The notes under the pieces: model-generated
The model's database searches: none
What the model saw: the letters and a program-made list of their open reading frames with translations, nothing else
Told to the model about the DNA's origin: nothing
Translations under genes and position numbers: made by a program
Assembly (NCBI GenBank): GCA_001414485.1
Contig: LLEY01000018.1
Location: forward strand, 186,001 to 250,000
Length of the DNA: 64,000 nucleotides
From: Calycina herbarum
Taxonomy: Eukaryota; Ascomycota; Leotiomycetes; Helotiales; Pezizellaceae
Direction: 5' to 3'
In this document: positions 11,039 through 24,208 of the stretch, piece after piece
Layout of the letters: each line of letters begins with the position of its first letter
Position numbering within the stretch: position 1 is the stretch's first letter

Positions 11039-14000
11039 GTTGAATTGGTTTGTTTTTTGGGGAAAAGGCACGGATTGTGCGTTCTATTCTCTGTATAGGG
11101 GTAAACAGGGTCAGCTTCCTGATACCAAGCTGCGCCGAGCCGGGGGTTCGAGACTGGATAGGTGTCTTACCAAACAATGTACATGAAGGTTTAGTAAAAA
11201 GGAGTGTGAGGGTGCGGTGCGAATTGGAAGAATTAGAAAGTCTTAAGGAGGGGAAGGGGGTGGAAAGAGAGGAGGTGGGCGCGCGTGATGCGAAGACGAT
11301 TTCCTGGCAGACGTTGGAGTCCCTTTCGAGGCCAAGGAAGTTGGAGTCGAGATCGGGGTTTTCCACCAAGAAAGAGTGGGGACGGGAGGTGAGCCGGGGG
11401 TGAATTTAGTGTTAGTGCTAAACTAAATTTACTTTTAAGATGTGGGTGTTGGCAGCAGGTTGGCAGGTTGGCAGTTGGCCAACGTACAACTTAGGAGCTA
11501 GCAGTAGCTGGATATTGCACCAATTACTCTCCCCCCCCTAACAAAACGTAAGCGCACGGCCGCTGTGCCATACTAACTGTCAAAGCGGTTACAGTAATAG
11601 TTGGGTAAACTTCAGCTGGTCTGGGGCTGCTATGAAAACCCGGCGTTGGGGAAAAGAGACGGGCATACCCCGTTCTCGGGTTCACGTCAAGAACATCAGA
11701 ATACGATAACTCTGTTCTATACTTCTATACTTCGTACACGTCTAAATGTTAAACCGATCCCTTCAACACATCAACACATCACCGCACTTCCCGGATTATG
11801 CTGAAAAAGCTGTAACTTTACAGCGTTTATTGGGTAAAGCATTGCGTACAGAACGGCCTCTACCCAGCCCGCCGCCCACGCGCAAGCAGATACCTCAACC
11901 GACTCGACTCCTGAAGGACTCGCCATTTCTCCCGTCCTCTCCTGATACAACAGCAAACAGATTCATGGCACCAGTTTAATCCTCCGTCAGAGAGTGGTCG
12001 ACTGTTCTCTCGTCTCATGGCATGGCATGGCATGGCAAAGATGACCCCATTTTGGTTCCAATTCAACTGATATCAAAGTAATCCCATTCAATCCCATTCA
12101 TTCCCAGACGCAGGACGGTGGACCCTGAACCGTCTTTCGGAAAAGGGACAGGTCGCTTCCCAATGGACAGGTCGTTGCATCAGGACCAATGGTATGGCTT
12201 CTTCCTGCACCAATCCAGCCTCAGCGATGCCAGCACCTCATTATCCATTTTCATCTGATTGGTTTGCCTCTCGGTAACCATTACCTACCATTGCGAAGCC
12301 GTCTTTGTGGCGTACGTACGGCTTAAAGTTGGTGCATCTCCGACAGCGTGGCGCAGCACATTTCTCCCATTCTTCCATCGTCCAAGTCTAGTCCAGTCCA
12401 GTCCAGTCCTCCAGATCGGGAAGCCAGTTTGCTTGGTGTATCACTGCTTTGCATCGCATCACTCTTGCAGAAGCGCGAAGAATTGCGAGACACATGGCCA
12501 AGGACACCAATCAACCTCTAATCATCTCGACTCGGCGCTGACACGACTTGACAGCAAACCGTAGACGAACATTCTCGGCGCCATGAACCATGAACGGCCT
12601 TCCGTATCCCCAAACTTTCTACTCGCTCTCGCAGTCGTTCGCTCACCACTCCGGCAGGAGGCGTAAGCGAATACGCCATACGGTACCGAGTAGAAGTCTA
12701 CACGGATTGCTGTGGTGACAACTTAGAAGCAACTACGCGTCCTTCATCCCTAGGACCTTCCAATCCAATATCCTCACCTCACCATCTCAGCAATCCATAA
12801 CATCACGGCTGCCTACAAAAGCTGCGTCATGTTGCCTCAAGATCATGTCAGACGTATAACCCCGGTCAAAGATACGCGTGTTGAAAACCAAATTCACACG
12901 AAATTATTCTTCAACCGAGTCCAGTCAAGTCAAGCGCCGACTCCGTGGTTGACTTCTGTTAAACCTCGGAGATTGGTCCCGCCTCCGCTTGGATCGAGGT
13001 CCATCCCACCATCAACCTTGGCTCCAAAATCTCTGATGTGACGCGGATGAAGCCGAGCAGCTGGTCTTTTGGCTTGTGATGTTGCCAAGATGCAACTTGA
13101 CATTCTTGGTTCCAGCTGTTGCATTTCTCATTGGATGTCAATTGTTGGCGAGGACTTGGGGTGAGAGGGGCTTTGTTCTGGAGCTTGAAGATGCTTGAAT
13201 AGCTGCATCTAGCTGCATCCTGTAGCTAGTCTTTGCTGCATGTCGGGCGAACTACCAATCCATATCCAAGTAGCTGTGGAGTTGAGGGGAAGTCTAGTGG
13301 CCTCCTCGGAAGTACTCCGTAAAAGATACCGCTGGATTGGTTCATCTTCTTATCAGTTTGCATTTGATGGTTTCTTTGAATCGCCATCGATTTCCCTATT
13401 CAACAGCCCTTTCCATTGCGAATTCTTATCTTCAAGAAGGAAGCTGTTCATTGTTAAACAAAAGTCCATTACAGGTTCTAGTAGAACTTTAGCTAACATC
13501 AATTATGGCTATTCGAGGGCTTTGGTAGTTGCCAGCCAAGATATCAAGACTTTGACTAGTATCAATTTACGACCTAAAATTAGAATATGTCCTTCTATCG
13601 GGGGTTTTGTTGCCCATTCTCTATATCCTTCGACAGATGAGAATCCGTATCAGTCTCTCGCGTCCTCGAATATCACACGCTTCAATAGAATTCCACCCCA
13701 ACGTTTATTTTTCTCTTCTTGGCTTTTATCTGTCCTTTACAATTAGCTTTTATTTAATATCTATTTCAAAGACAAGATCACTCAAAAGAATCGGGGAACA
13801 GCTTTTCGAATGTGAGATTTATCAAGATTCATAGTTTAGAAAAGGAAGATTAGAAGTCAATTCAAATCTTTGTTTCTGAACCACAGCTTCACAGAGCCAT
13901 ACTTTGACCTCAGGTTTCACCAAGCTTGGAAAATGGAGACTTCAAGTCATGCTGGGCTTTCAGAGGTATATGACCTACCTCATCAAGATCTCAAGGAATC

Positions 14001-15020
14001 TACCTAGGAAACCATCGTCGCTTTTCTATAGCTTACTACAAGCTTTTCCTTCAGCTTGAAGGGGTGGGGTAAACCGAGTAATCAAATGGACAATGGATAT
14101 TGACACCAAGGAATATCGAAACTCGTAACTTCAGGATGAGAAACTCACTTTCCAACCAAGACATGGTAAATTTCTAACATGTCATAAAAGTGTTAGAATG
14201 TGATACGACAACCAAGGAAGCGAGCGAACCTAGCAAAGAAATCAGAATATAAGCTCTCCAAAACTTGACCTGGTAGGTCTTCCAATTCATCCTTGCGACT
14301 CCTTCGACAAGTACAGCAGACTCTAGAACTAGAAATCTAATATACAAGAATCCTATCAACTATCTTAGAAATACCCGTGCTATGCTATCCTTAGTATTTT
14401 CGGGAAATTGCGATCGGTAGGTAACCTACTGACCGATAATCCTCAAAATTTCAAGGGACTATTTGTTGGTTATCTATAGATAGCAATAATCAACTGCCTA
14501 TAGAAAATAGTTCAGAGTAATCTAGAATTTAGAAATACAAGAGGGCTTTCACGATAACGAACCTTCTGCAAAATGTAGTTTGTCCAACCCATCAAAGCCG
14601 ATCGATCACCCGGGCGGGTCTCTTTCCCGTTCAACACATACTTTAAGCACAAGAGACTTCTCCCTCGACACAGCACTCTTCCTTCAAATCTTCCTTTCCT
14701 TTCCTTCGCAACTCATAAAAGGGTTCCCTGATCTGTAGTCTTTGAGCACTAGATTCGTCACGTAACCAAATGGAGGAAAGAGAAATCAACCAAAAAATTA
14801 GTTTTCTCATAGACAAATCAATCATACAATCATTAAAGACCCGACCTCCATTACTTAGGTAGGTCAACCCATCCCATCCCCCAACAAGAAAAAAACAACA
14901 TACTCCAGACTCCAGATTCCAGACCTGGGAATATGCTATGCAAGACCCCCGTACCAAAATCACCCCGCCATCACCCCCCTCACACGACTCCCCTTCGCCT
15001 AGTCATTCCTCACCAGCCTC
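11039..15020. other. Gene-poor interval of about 4 kb
   Basis: The left end contains the MOSC promoter. No protein family was recognised on either strand; frames up to 168 codons (13240-13746) are composition-neutral and lack splice-supported continuation. Small tandem repeats occur at about 12016-12036 (units of GGCAT) and 12388-12406 (AGTCC units). An imperfect hairpin with arms ATCGGT/ACCGAT lies at about 14410-14436. A non-coding transcript cannot be excluded. Confidence 0.4.
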
Positions 15021-18000
15021 TCACTTGAAATCCGCAGCAGTCAACGCCTGAACAACACTAGTCCCCTCACTGAACCTCGTCCGAAAAATGCGGTTGGCAT
15101 TCTGAAACATGCCATCCTTCAAACTGACAACGATAAACTGACTGCCCTTGAACCGGGTCTTGATAAGTCTCCCGATATTCTGTGTATGAGATAAATCAAG
15201 AGCAGCGTCTACTTCGTCGAGAATGTACATGGGCGCTGGTTTGAACTGTAACAAGGCCATGATCAAGGATAAGGCGACGAGGGAACGTTGACCACCCGAG
15301 AGTTCAGTGAGGGATGATTTCCAGATTTTTCCGAGGCAGACCTAATTCATTAGTTAAGGGTAATGGGAAAGGGAAAGGGGAGAGTAGCTGTACCTTAACT
15401 TCCAACCCCTCATTAATAGTCTTCCCCTCCGGCGCCTCAAGCTTACAATAACTCCCCGGCAACAGCTCCGCAAAAATCTGTCCAAAATCCCCATTAACCT
15501 TCTCCCACGTCTCCTGCAACGCCTTCTTCTTATACTCATCCAGCGTAACAATCGTCTCCTCAATCTTCTTCTTATCCCGAATAACAGTCTTCATCATGTT
15601 CTTAAGGGCCACCTCCTTCTTCTCCACCGAATCAATCATGTTCATAACCTTGGGATTGATCTTCTTCTTCATGCCCTGGAAGCGTTCCGTCAGGTTTCGA
15701 AGCGAGGCTTTGCATTCGCCGATGTTTTGGCCTTTGAAATCGTAAGGTGTGCCGGTGCGACCGAAATTGTCTTTTTCGTCGGCGATCCACTCGTGTTCTT
15801 TTTCCATGTGTGCTACGGTTTGGACGGCTCCTTGTTGTTCTTTGTGGAACTTTTCGATTTGGTGGCCGAGCTTTTGCATTTCGAGGCCTTCTTCGGTGAT
15901 GCGTGAAGATTTCGATCGAGAGGCTTGTTCGAGCGAGTGGAGTTCGTCGTCGAAGCCTGTCAATTTTGCTCTTTCGTCATCTAAGTGTGCTTGGGCAATG
16001 TCGTGAGCGTCTTTGACTTCCTTTTGTTCGGTAACGAGACTTGCAATCTCCTCGGTTTGAGACTTGAGTGTGACCTCGACATCTTGAAGTTGTTCTTGAG
16101 CAGCGGCGAGATCGCCTCCAACTTGTTCGGAATCAAGACGAGCTCCTTGAAGTTCTTTTTGCAGGGCTTTTACAGATGCAGAGTTTTTGGCGAGGGTTTT
16201 TCGTAGGGCATCCAACGAACTCTGAAGCTCAACCAACTTCCCATCTTTGTTATTGTCAAAGTCTTTCATATCTTTCTCAATACGCTTGACATCTTTGTTG
16301 GCCTCATCTTGACGTTTCTTAGCATCCGCCAAATCAGTCTTGAGTTGAATGATTGATGCCTTCATGTTCTCGACCTCCTGAATGATAGAAGAGGATGAAT
16401 TGCCTCCAATTTGCTCCTCGGTGAGTTTAATTTCGTGTGATTTGAGATCCAATTCTTGCTTGATCTTCTTTGCCTGGTCGAGCTTCTTCTTTTCTCGAGC
16501 CATTGTTGCTTGAAGTTCCGAAAGTGTTCGTTCTTGGACACCAAGTTCCCTGGTCAACTCATTGAGCATTTGCAGAGTGACCAAAACGCCGCTTGAGTTT
16601 GGCGAACTACCACCCGAGAGAGTTCCAGAGGGGTCGTATGAATCTCCTTCAAGAGTGATACTCTTCATTCGGACAGCAGGATCGAAGGTTACTCTCTTCG
16701 CAGTCGCGGCATCGGCACAAATTAAAGTGTTTCCAAAGACATAGTCCATAGCTGTTGATACCTCATCATCATAACCAATTAAAGACAAAGCAAGGTCAAC
16801 CTTTCCTGGCGCAATTTTTTGTGCAGCGCCAATTTTCTCTGCAGATGCTCGAAATGCTGCAATCTTGTTGAGAGGAATGATAGTAACACGTTTTCGGAGC
16901 TTTCCATTTTGAAGAAGTTGTGTACCTGTGACCTCAGTGTCGACAACGACATTATAAAGTCGGCCACCAGCACAAATTTCCAAGGCAGTTCCAGCATCGG
17001 TACGGTCCTTGTCCAGAGTGAAAAGTGAAGCTACCAATCCCTTGACCTTGGAACGATCGAATTTGGGCGATGGATCTGTATAATTGAAATCGATGTTTGC
17101 CACTTTTCGCTTCAAAACATCTGATTGTTCCCGGATTTTTCGAATGGTCTGTTGGAGAGTGGTCTCTTGCTTATACATTTCATCTTCCTGTCCAGGCTCG
17201 AATCCAAGTTTCCCTAGCTCCTTTTCAAATTTCTGGGCTTGTGATCGAAGACCCTCGAGATCTTTCAGAAGTCCGGCATTTTGCTCCTTTGCCTTCTTGG
17301 CTCTTGGTTCCTCTTCTTTGATGCGTTTCTCGAGATGTGATGTCTTGAGTTTCGCCTGTTCCTGTTCGGTGGATGCTGCACTTGCTCGATTCCTCGCGTC
17401 TTGAAGTTGACCTTGGTAACCACTTTCTTGGCCTTCCTTGGATGCTACACCAGTTTGGAGTGTTTGGAGCAATTCTTCCTTGGTCTCTGCCTCCAAATTT
17501 TGCTTCTCCAAATCCTCCTTCGCCTTGTCGTATTGTGCTTGGATTTTCTCGTAAATTTTGGTCTTCTGCTTTAATGCAGTCTCGAGCTCGGAAACAGTCT
17601 TCTGGATAGTGGATTTTCGCTCCTTCTCTTCAGCCATACTGGATTTCTTGAGGTCCATCACGGTCGATAGTCGAACAATTTCGTTGGAGTGCTTCTTGAC
17701 TTCCTCTTCCAGCGCTTGCGCCTTGCCTCCTTTTTTCAACTCCTTATCCCGCTGTGCCTTGACTCTCTTAACATCTTCTGCGAGATTTTCGATTTCGTGC
17801 TTCAACCGAACCGCATTGTCCTCCAAATCCTTCGCCCGTTGTTTCTTTAGCTCTAGGTCTCCAGCTGATTGCTTGACTTTCTCCTGGTTTTTGACATAAT
17901 CGTGGGCTACCACCACTCTGGTTAATCGTTCCAAATCATTTTGTGTCTGTTGGAAATCCAGAAACGCTCTCTTTTCCGTTCGCAACTTTTCCAATTTCGG

Positions 18001-18766
18001 CTCGATTTCATCACGCAGTAATTCCGTAATTTCTTGAACCTTCATTTCCTTCTTTGCCATAGTTTTGAATGCCTTGTCTCTCCGGTCCTCAAACATTCGC
18101 GTACCAGCCGCCTCTTCTATCATCGCAAGAATTTCGACCGGCTTCATATTCAACACCTTTGTAATTCGACCTTGCATAATCAGGAAATTCGGGTTGTTGA
18201 TGTTGAGTTGTACCGACTGGAAAAGATTCTGGACAGTCTGCTGCTGCGCTCGGTGACCATTGATAAGGTATTTGCTCGTTCCCCCCAACACAATTTGTCT
18301 CGTAACACTGATTTGCGCATATTCCTCGAACCCGATGGGCGACTTCTTCTTATCCCGGTTGTCGAAGACGATCGTTACACTGGCTTTTGTGACTCCGGCT
18401 TGCCCACGCTTGTAGATAAGATCCTGCAGAGTGTTAGAGACGTGCGCAACTCCCAGGGGAAGAAAAGTAAAATACCTGGAGGTTTTGCGCCCGCACAGTT
18501 GTCATATTCGTAATACCCAGAACGAAACATATTGAGTCGAGAATATTTGATTTCCCGCTTCCATTGAGACCGGTGATGGAATTGAAACTCTCGTCCCTGC
18601 GAAGCGGTTAACTTTGGAGCCAAATGGGGGGTTGGGTTGTTTTGTTTACCATCCTGAGATTACCGTTCGTACGGCATACGATTTGAAACCCTGTCAAGTA
18701 AGTTAGCATATTTTCCTGGTGTTCTGGGTGGGCGCATACGTCTATGATAACTTCCACAACCCTCAT
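15021..18766 (-). CDS. SMC2: Condensin subunit SMC2 (chromosome segregation ATPase)
   Basis: Five exons (18766-18740, 18690-18650, 18596-18476, 18423-15394, 15341-15021), all with GT-AG introns of 50-53 nt, encode 1179 residues, the normal SMC2 length. Landmarks are MRVVEVIID at the N-terminus, Walker A GLNGSGKS at residues about 32-39, a long N-terminal coiled coil and a hinge near residues 520-680 with Gly-rich turns ([17 protein letters not shown]). The C-terminal coiled coil, ABC signature LSGGQ at about 1087-1091 and Walker B MYILDEVD at about 1111-1118 follow. With SMC4 and three non-SMC subunits it forms condensin, which compacts mitotic chromosomes using ATP. N-terminal details ([14 protein letters not shown] and [13 protein letters not shown]) separate SMC2 from SMC1, SMC3 and SMC4. 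Four introns, three of them within the first 300 bases, fit filamentous ascomycetes. Confidence 0.97.
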
Positions 18767-19236
18767 TTTGGCGTGATGGAGTCGTTCCTGTTGTTAGTTG
18801 GTGAAATTTGATTTTTGGTTGCTGCGGGACGCGGTAAAGTCAACAAAAACAGTGAACGCGACAAACTTGCCTGAGGCTTTAATCTTTATCTAATCTCCAC
18901 GTGACCTCCCAGAAGCTAATTCTGCAGTTATTTTAATCTCTTGAGCCAAGTATTGAGGACAACTTCCATCAACAATGGAATAGTTACTTCTTTTACCTTG
19001 CCTATTTACCTTGACGATTAGATGCATCTTCGGACTTAACTGCCAAGTCACAATCTTATCTATAGCCTCATATGTGAGTGCTAGTATATCATCTCTCGAA
19101 AGAGATAATGGCTACACAGCAATATCAGGCTTAGGCGCCAGTTCCCCCTCTCACTGCCTGGTGCCGGCTTCTCTGAAGCAATAAACCATTGTTACGATAC
19201 GTCTGAACTCAGGTAAAAATTGCCTCTTCTATAAAC
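18767..19236. promoter_or_regulatory. Divergent promoter between SMC2 and a HET gene
   Basis: This 470-bp spacer between head-to-head genes must hold both promoters. No defined motif is asserted. Confidence 0.4.
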
Positions 19237-21528
19237 ATGGCTCCTCCTCATCGACCGCTACATTCTTGTGAACACTGCAGAAAGCTCGTTCTTGATCGTA
19301 GTGAGAAGAATCTCGCATGGCTACAATATATCGCGACCCGGCTTGGCCTTACAATCCATCGTGAAGCGTGGCTTCGTTTCCATCTTGAGCAGAAGTTGGA
19401 CGAAGACAATTGGGTTGCAATCTTTTTCGACCTCAGCGTGGAAGACGGAAAGTTTGCAGCCGCTTCGGGATGCCCGTTGTTTAAACATTTGTTTGAGGGG
19501 TACAATGGTGTTTATACTCCTAGGAGGCTTCTCGGTGCCAAAATTTACATTCCTAAAAGTTTGCCTGGTGGAGGGCCAATGGGAAAGGCATTTCTCAAAT
19601 TCGTAGAACTCTGGGTCCCGGATAATGTGGTTACATACGAAGAGCAAAGGGAGAGTCTCATAGAAAGCAAGGATTTTCCCCCACGAAATTTTGATTTATT
19701 ATGGTCCCCAAGTTAGTCTTTAATAGTCCAACCCTTATCCTGTTCCCTAAAAAACTCGATTCTTGAACGGCTAGCTGTTCAAGAAAAACTCAGGCAGACT
19801 TATAGCTGATATTCTATAGGCACATCTGACGTCCAAAGGGTTCTTTCTTCCAGGCAAATCAATATGACACCCTCATCTGATAACACATTCAAGCTTGTGG
19901 CAAGTTGGCTACGAGAGTGTTCCCAGCACCACGATGATTGCGGAAAGCAGACTGGGGAATTCGCTCCTACTAGAGTCTTGCGGATAGAAAAAATAAATGG
20001 TGACATTGGTCTAAGATTGTGCAAAACAGACCCCGGGTGCGTAGAACCTTTCGCGGCATTGTCATATTGTTGGGGCAGGGACAACCATTTTACCACGACA
20101 AGCGATACCATTGAACATAATATGAATGGTATCAAATTTGAGTCTCTGCCTGCAGCTATAAGAGATGCGGTACTGGTGACAAATCATTTGGGCCTTCGAA
20201 ATCTGTGGGTTGACGCTTTGTGTATAATCCAAGACAGCCCTGAAGACAAACAGTATGAAATTGCGACGATGCAGTCAGTATACAGTCAAGCAACCATAAC
20301 AATTGCGGCATCACGTTCCAATGGCGTTGGAGAAGGCTTCTTAGCAGACAGAAACTCTACCTTCTTCGTAGAATTGCTGTCTAAAGAACCAGATTGTGCC
20401 CCCGGAACCGCAGTCATAGTTCCAACTTGTAAAATGGCTCTCGAGCCTCTCAACACCCGAGGCTGGGCTTTGCAAGAGCGTCTCTTGTCACCCCGGTTCC
20501 TGGAATATGGGTCACTACAAACGCGATGGCTTTGCTCGCGGACGTTTCAACCGAGGTGTGCAGTCGCAGACAGCTCCTTGCGTTTTGAATATAGCGAGGT
20601 GGATAGTTCCAACAATCACTTAGCAGCACTCCTATCTTCCACATCCAGCCAAGAAAATATCTCGACAACACCTCCCGACAGCACAAAGTCTTTTTCATCT
20701 TGGACTGTTGACGAAAATCGCACTTTTGGCCCAAGAGAAGAAGCCTTGAAGCATTGGGATAAAATCGTAACTTATTACACTCATCGTGAATTGAGTGAAC
20801 CTTGTGATCGACTTCCCGCACTATCAGGAGTTGCAGCCCGTTTTGCAAGACTTTTGAATAGTGAATATTGCGCTGGGCTGTGGAGATTTCGATTGGCCCA
20901 AGATATAGTATCCTGGTTTCCCCGAGGATCTGGTCGAGTGGGAAGTTATACCTTGCGTAAACGACCCATACAATACCTAGGTCCGTCATGGTCTTGGGCG
21001 GGCGTAGATTTTCCCATTTACCTGCAACTCGGCTTTTCTAGAATACATGAGAGTTTCAAGATTCTTCACTGTCAACTTGAGTTTCAGAACAGCAATCAGA
21101 ATGATGTATTTGGAGCTGTTAAGTCTGGAGTGTTGACAGTTCAATGTCGTCTTCAACAGGTAAATATGGTCAAAAAGCAAGGTTGTACTGGCTACGATAG
21201 TGAGGATTACGCACTCCAACCAAGTAGTCTCAACCAGGTTAAAGAGGAAGGAATGTTCACACTTATTCGGATTGAACCTGATTATATTGAAGAGGAACTT
21301 GCTCCTGAAAATGAAGTTGTTGCAATTTCCGTATTCCTCATGACTGTTATGGACTTTATGGAGAATCGCCACAACGGCATTGTTCTGCGGAACTTAGCTG
21401 GAGAAAAGTATTCGAGGGTTGGCACTTTTTCAAACGGATGGGGTTTTGGTTCTGATAAGGACTGGCCAGGAAATCAGTTCAGAGAATGGGTTATTGGTGC
21501 GGAGGAGGAAATAATTGAGATAATTTAG
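19237..21528 (+). CDS. HET-domain protein 1 (heterokaryon incompatibility type)
   Basis: Two exons, 19237-19711 and 19820-21528, are joined by a 108-nt GTTAGT...TAG intron that restores the frame and give 727 residues. The N-terminus has a CEHC pair within the first 20 residues, common in this HET subfamily. The HET domain begins at about residue 230 and shows FAALSYCWG, then LGLRNLWVDALCIIQDSPEDKQYEIATMQ split over about 60 residues, then the IAASRS block. The downstream GWALQERLLSPRFL motif and PSWSWAGVDFPI are hallmarks of the long-tailed subfamily. HET domains trigger incompatibility-type cell death in partner-dependent systems such as those of Podospora and Neurospora; the partner here is unknown. 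It is the first of three HET genes in the same orientation. The GTTAGT donor is less common than GTAAGT. Confidence 0.9.
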
Positions 21529-22004
21529 AAGGTACCATCAATCCTTACGTGTGTTCTTTTCAAGAACACTTTCAATCACCAAAGTAGGGAACACGCTCTA
21601 TGAACCATTTGACCAGAAGAGCGTGGCTAAATGTTATCAGGTACACAATATCACGTTTATTATTTCCCCCCTTGAACAAATCTGCCACAAAAACATCTTT
21701 TCTGCAAGTCAAATGAGAAATCCCTTCGCTTAATTGTTTTATTTCCCTTTCGTATTGCCTTATATAGATAACTATTTCTTTTTTATGTCGATTAACATTG
21801 ATGTCATTCATGGGCATCGATCAAATCCGTGGTAGGTTCTATATTTATCCACATCCTAGACCTCTACTTCATTGGTTGATGACCTGCATAGAACCCCGCA
21901 TTCCGAATATCACCTCTTACTCAATGCCATTTACATAAAGAAAAACACATACCGAACCACTACTTCAAACATCAACTTATCGCTTAACATCTTCAGCCTT
22001 TAAA
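21529..22004. other. Spacer between HET genes
   Basis: Only the terminator region of HET 1 and the promoter of HET 2 are expected here; no further gene is seen. Confidence 0.4.
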
Positions 22005-23634
22005 ATGTCTTACAAGTATGCCGCACTTCCGCCCAGTTCTGGTTCCTTTCGCATTTGCATTCTCCGCAAGGGCGAACGGAACGATAGCATCTCCATCGAC
22101 CTCATTACTGTCGAGCACCGCACTTCAGAAGCTCTTACAACAGCTATTGTACTGACTGTGGAACTAGCAGGCGAATACGAAGCACTCTCCTACCAGTGGT
22201 ATCTGAAAGAAGTAGGAGGCGAAAAAAACACCATCAAGGTAGACGACACAGACTTCGTTGTTGGGCGCAATCTATATTATGCCCTGTTGGAGTTGCGCAA
22301 TACCGAAGTCAATCGTAAGCTGTGGATTGATGCCATTTGTATTGACCAAGAAAATATCGAGGAAAGGAACAATCAGGTGGACATGATGGAATCGATATAT
22401 AGGGAGGCAGCTGGTGTCTTGGTAAGTTGTTGGTTCTTAGAACAAGATTATCTCTATCGACGCCTGGAAATACATTAGAGAATTATGGAAATTATAGCAC
22501 TGACCTCGTCCTTGTGAATAGATCTGGCTTGGGCCGTCAAATGACAATAGCAATCTCGCTATGGATCTCTTCTCGGATTGGCGCACGGAATTAGGGGTGC
22601 AAGTTCACAAGAATATTCCATTTTTGGTCAAAGTCAGAATCAGTGGAATAGGGGGAAAAGATAGAAGGACGCATGAGTCCGTGCTAAAATTGTGCAAGAG
22701 ATCCTATTGGGAGAGAGTGTGGATCATCCAAGAAGTCTACTTTGCCCGCAAGCTGACTTTTTACTGTGGTCGTCAATCAGTTCTTTGGGGCAACGATATG
22801 CTTGCTGTATTGTTGCATTACAAGAACCGATTTGAGCAAGATCTGCAAGGAGTATTGGAAGGCAGCACATTCTACTACCTGATCGCACATAGCACGGTGT
22901 ACCAAGAAAAGCAGAAGCTAAAATTCTGGCTCCAAGTGTTTCCTGATACGAAATGCTCTGATCCTAGAGACTTTGCATACGGTCTCGCTAGTCTCTGTAC
23001 CGACAGGGTGGAATTAAAAGTGGACTACAGAAAGTCTCTGTTTGAGGTGTATCAGGACGTCATTGCCCTATGTAAGAATGACAAGGAAACTAATGATGAG
23101 GACTTGGTCAAACTCAGCGAAAAAATCCAGAAGAAGTTCAAAGAACAGAGTGCTTCAGCTAGGGGACCGGAAATTCGACGTATTTCCCTTGATGGGTTAC
23201 TTCTTGGCACGATTGATGACAGTCAAGGTACAAGCTCGATTGAGCTCAGCAAGGAGATTGAAGTCGTAACGTTCCAGACAGGAGTCTTTCAAACTGGCTT
23301 CAACGAACCTTCCAACTTCCAGACGAGGAAATGTTGTGACAACAAGTTCAGCGTCCCTAGCTCGGCCAAGCCAGGTGACTGGATATGTCTGTTCAAAACC
23401 TCGGTGTATGCACTTGTCTTGCGAAAGACTGGTGATCCTCGGATTTTCGAGTTAGTTGGTCGGGCTTTTAGGACGGATAAGCCGCCACTTTTGGATCAAT
23501 ATGGAGGTTGTGAAAGTGCTTGGACTGCTGGCGAGTTTGATCGGATCAATTCAGTGACTGTAAACATGGATTGTTCCACGCTTCAGAGACTTTTGGAACC
23601 AGGGTCCGAGGCTACAGAAAGGAGAAGGTTGTGA
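22005..23634 (+). CDS. HET-domain protein 2 (short subfamily)
   Basis: Exons 22005-22421 and 22522-23634, joined by a 100-nt GTAAGT...TAG intron in phase 0, give 509 residues. The HET domain is in the N-terminal half: YEALSYQW, then LWIDAICIDQENIEERNNQV, then SIYREAAGVLIWLGPS, which is completed only by splicing. SYWERVWIIQEVYFAR follows. The C-terminal part (GDWICLFKTSVYALVLRK) matches the tail usual in this short subfamily. The third residue of the usual SYCWG is Q (SYQW), which may alter the motif. The subfamily is like HET 3 but unlike HET 1, so the cluster is not a simple recent tandem duplication. Expected role: self/non-self recognition or stress-induced cell death, by analogy only. 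Confidence 0.88.
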
Positions 23635-24208
23635 TATGTTATGATTGACGAGTTGTAGCACAACCGCATCGCGATCATAAGGGCTTTGACAAAAAGAAAG
23701 CTGCACCACAATTCGCGACCTTATAGCTCAATCAAAACTATCGGTAAAAATATAATAAAAATCTGAATAAATGCTATTTTAGAATCGTTGACAATATCTA
23801 ACTTTTAGCGTCGAGTGAGCGGGCGGGGTTAATCTGAAGGCATTCATTCTCTGCCTGAGGCTTATAAATTCTCGACCACTCTCTGTGATTCTGAACTTTA
23901 TCATTATCACTACACCATCAAACGCAATGCATAGCGCCACTACTCCAACAATGAGGGTAGAGGTCTCTCTCATTTCGGGCTGACATGCGCTTGAAGACAA
24001 CTGCCGTGCCTCAAGCTTATTCATATATGTGAGTGCTATTCTTCCGGGTGCTCGATCGCTCATCTTGTGCAACGGTAGGTTACACACCTATTGAGGGCTC
24101 GAAGTCGATCGAGATATCATGACAAGTTTGATTTCATTGAGCTAAGTAGGCACCATCGATAAATTCCCGACCTACGGTGTCTTCTTTTGATCCACTCCAC
24201 CACTCAAT
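23635..24208. other. Spacer with a possible relic on the minus strand
   Basis: It separates HET 2 and HET 3. Apart from the minus-strand open frame listed separately, no gene is seen. Confidence 0.35.
23779..24087 (-). pseudogene. Possible relic of a PTH11/CFEM-type membrane protein
   Basis: A 102-codon minus-strand frame contains a segment reading LSSSACQPEMRETSTLIVG followed by a hydrophobic stretch VVALCIAFDGVVIMI. The Cys-x-x-x-x-Arg layout just before the first membrane helix recalls fungal PTH11-like receptors after their CFEM domain. No CFEM cysteines or further helices are found nearby, so at most a fragment remains. This is a weak call; it may be a chance open frame. Confidence 0.22.

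Noticed and set aside
11141..11165. GGGGGTTCGAGAC resembling a tRNA T-arm
   Set aside because: No acceptor, D or anticodon stems can be drawn around it; it lies in the 5' flank of the MOSC gene.
13240..13746. 168-codon plus-strand open frame with ATG
   Set aside because: No domain, no splice-supported extension, and composition no different from surrounding non-coding DNA. Could be an orphan gene but unsupported.
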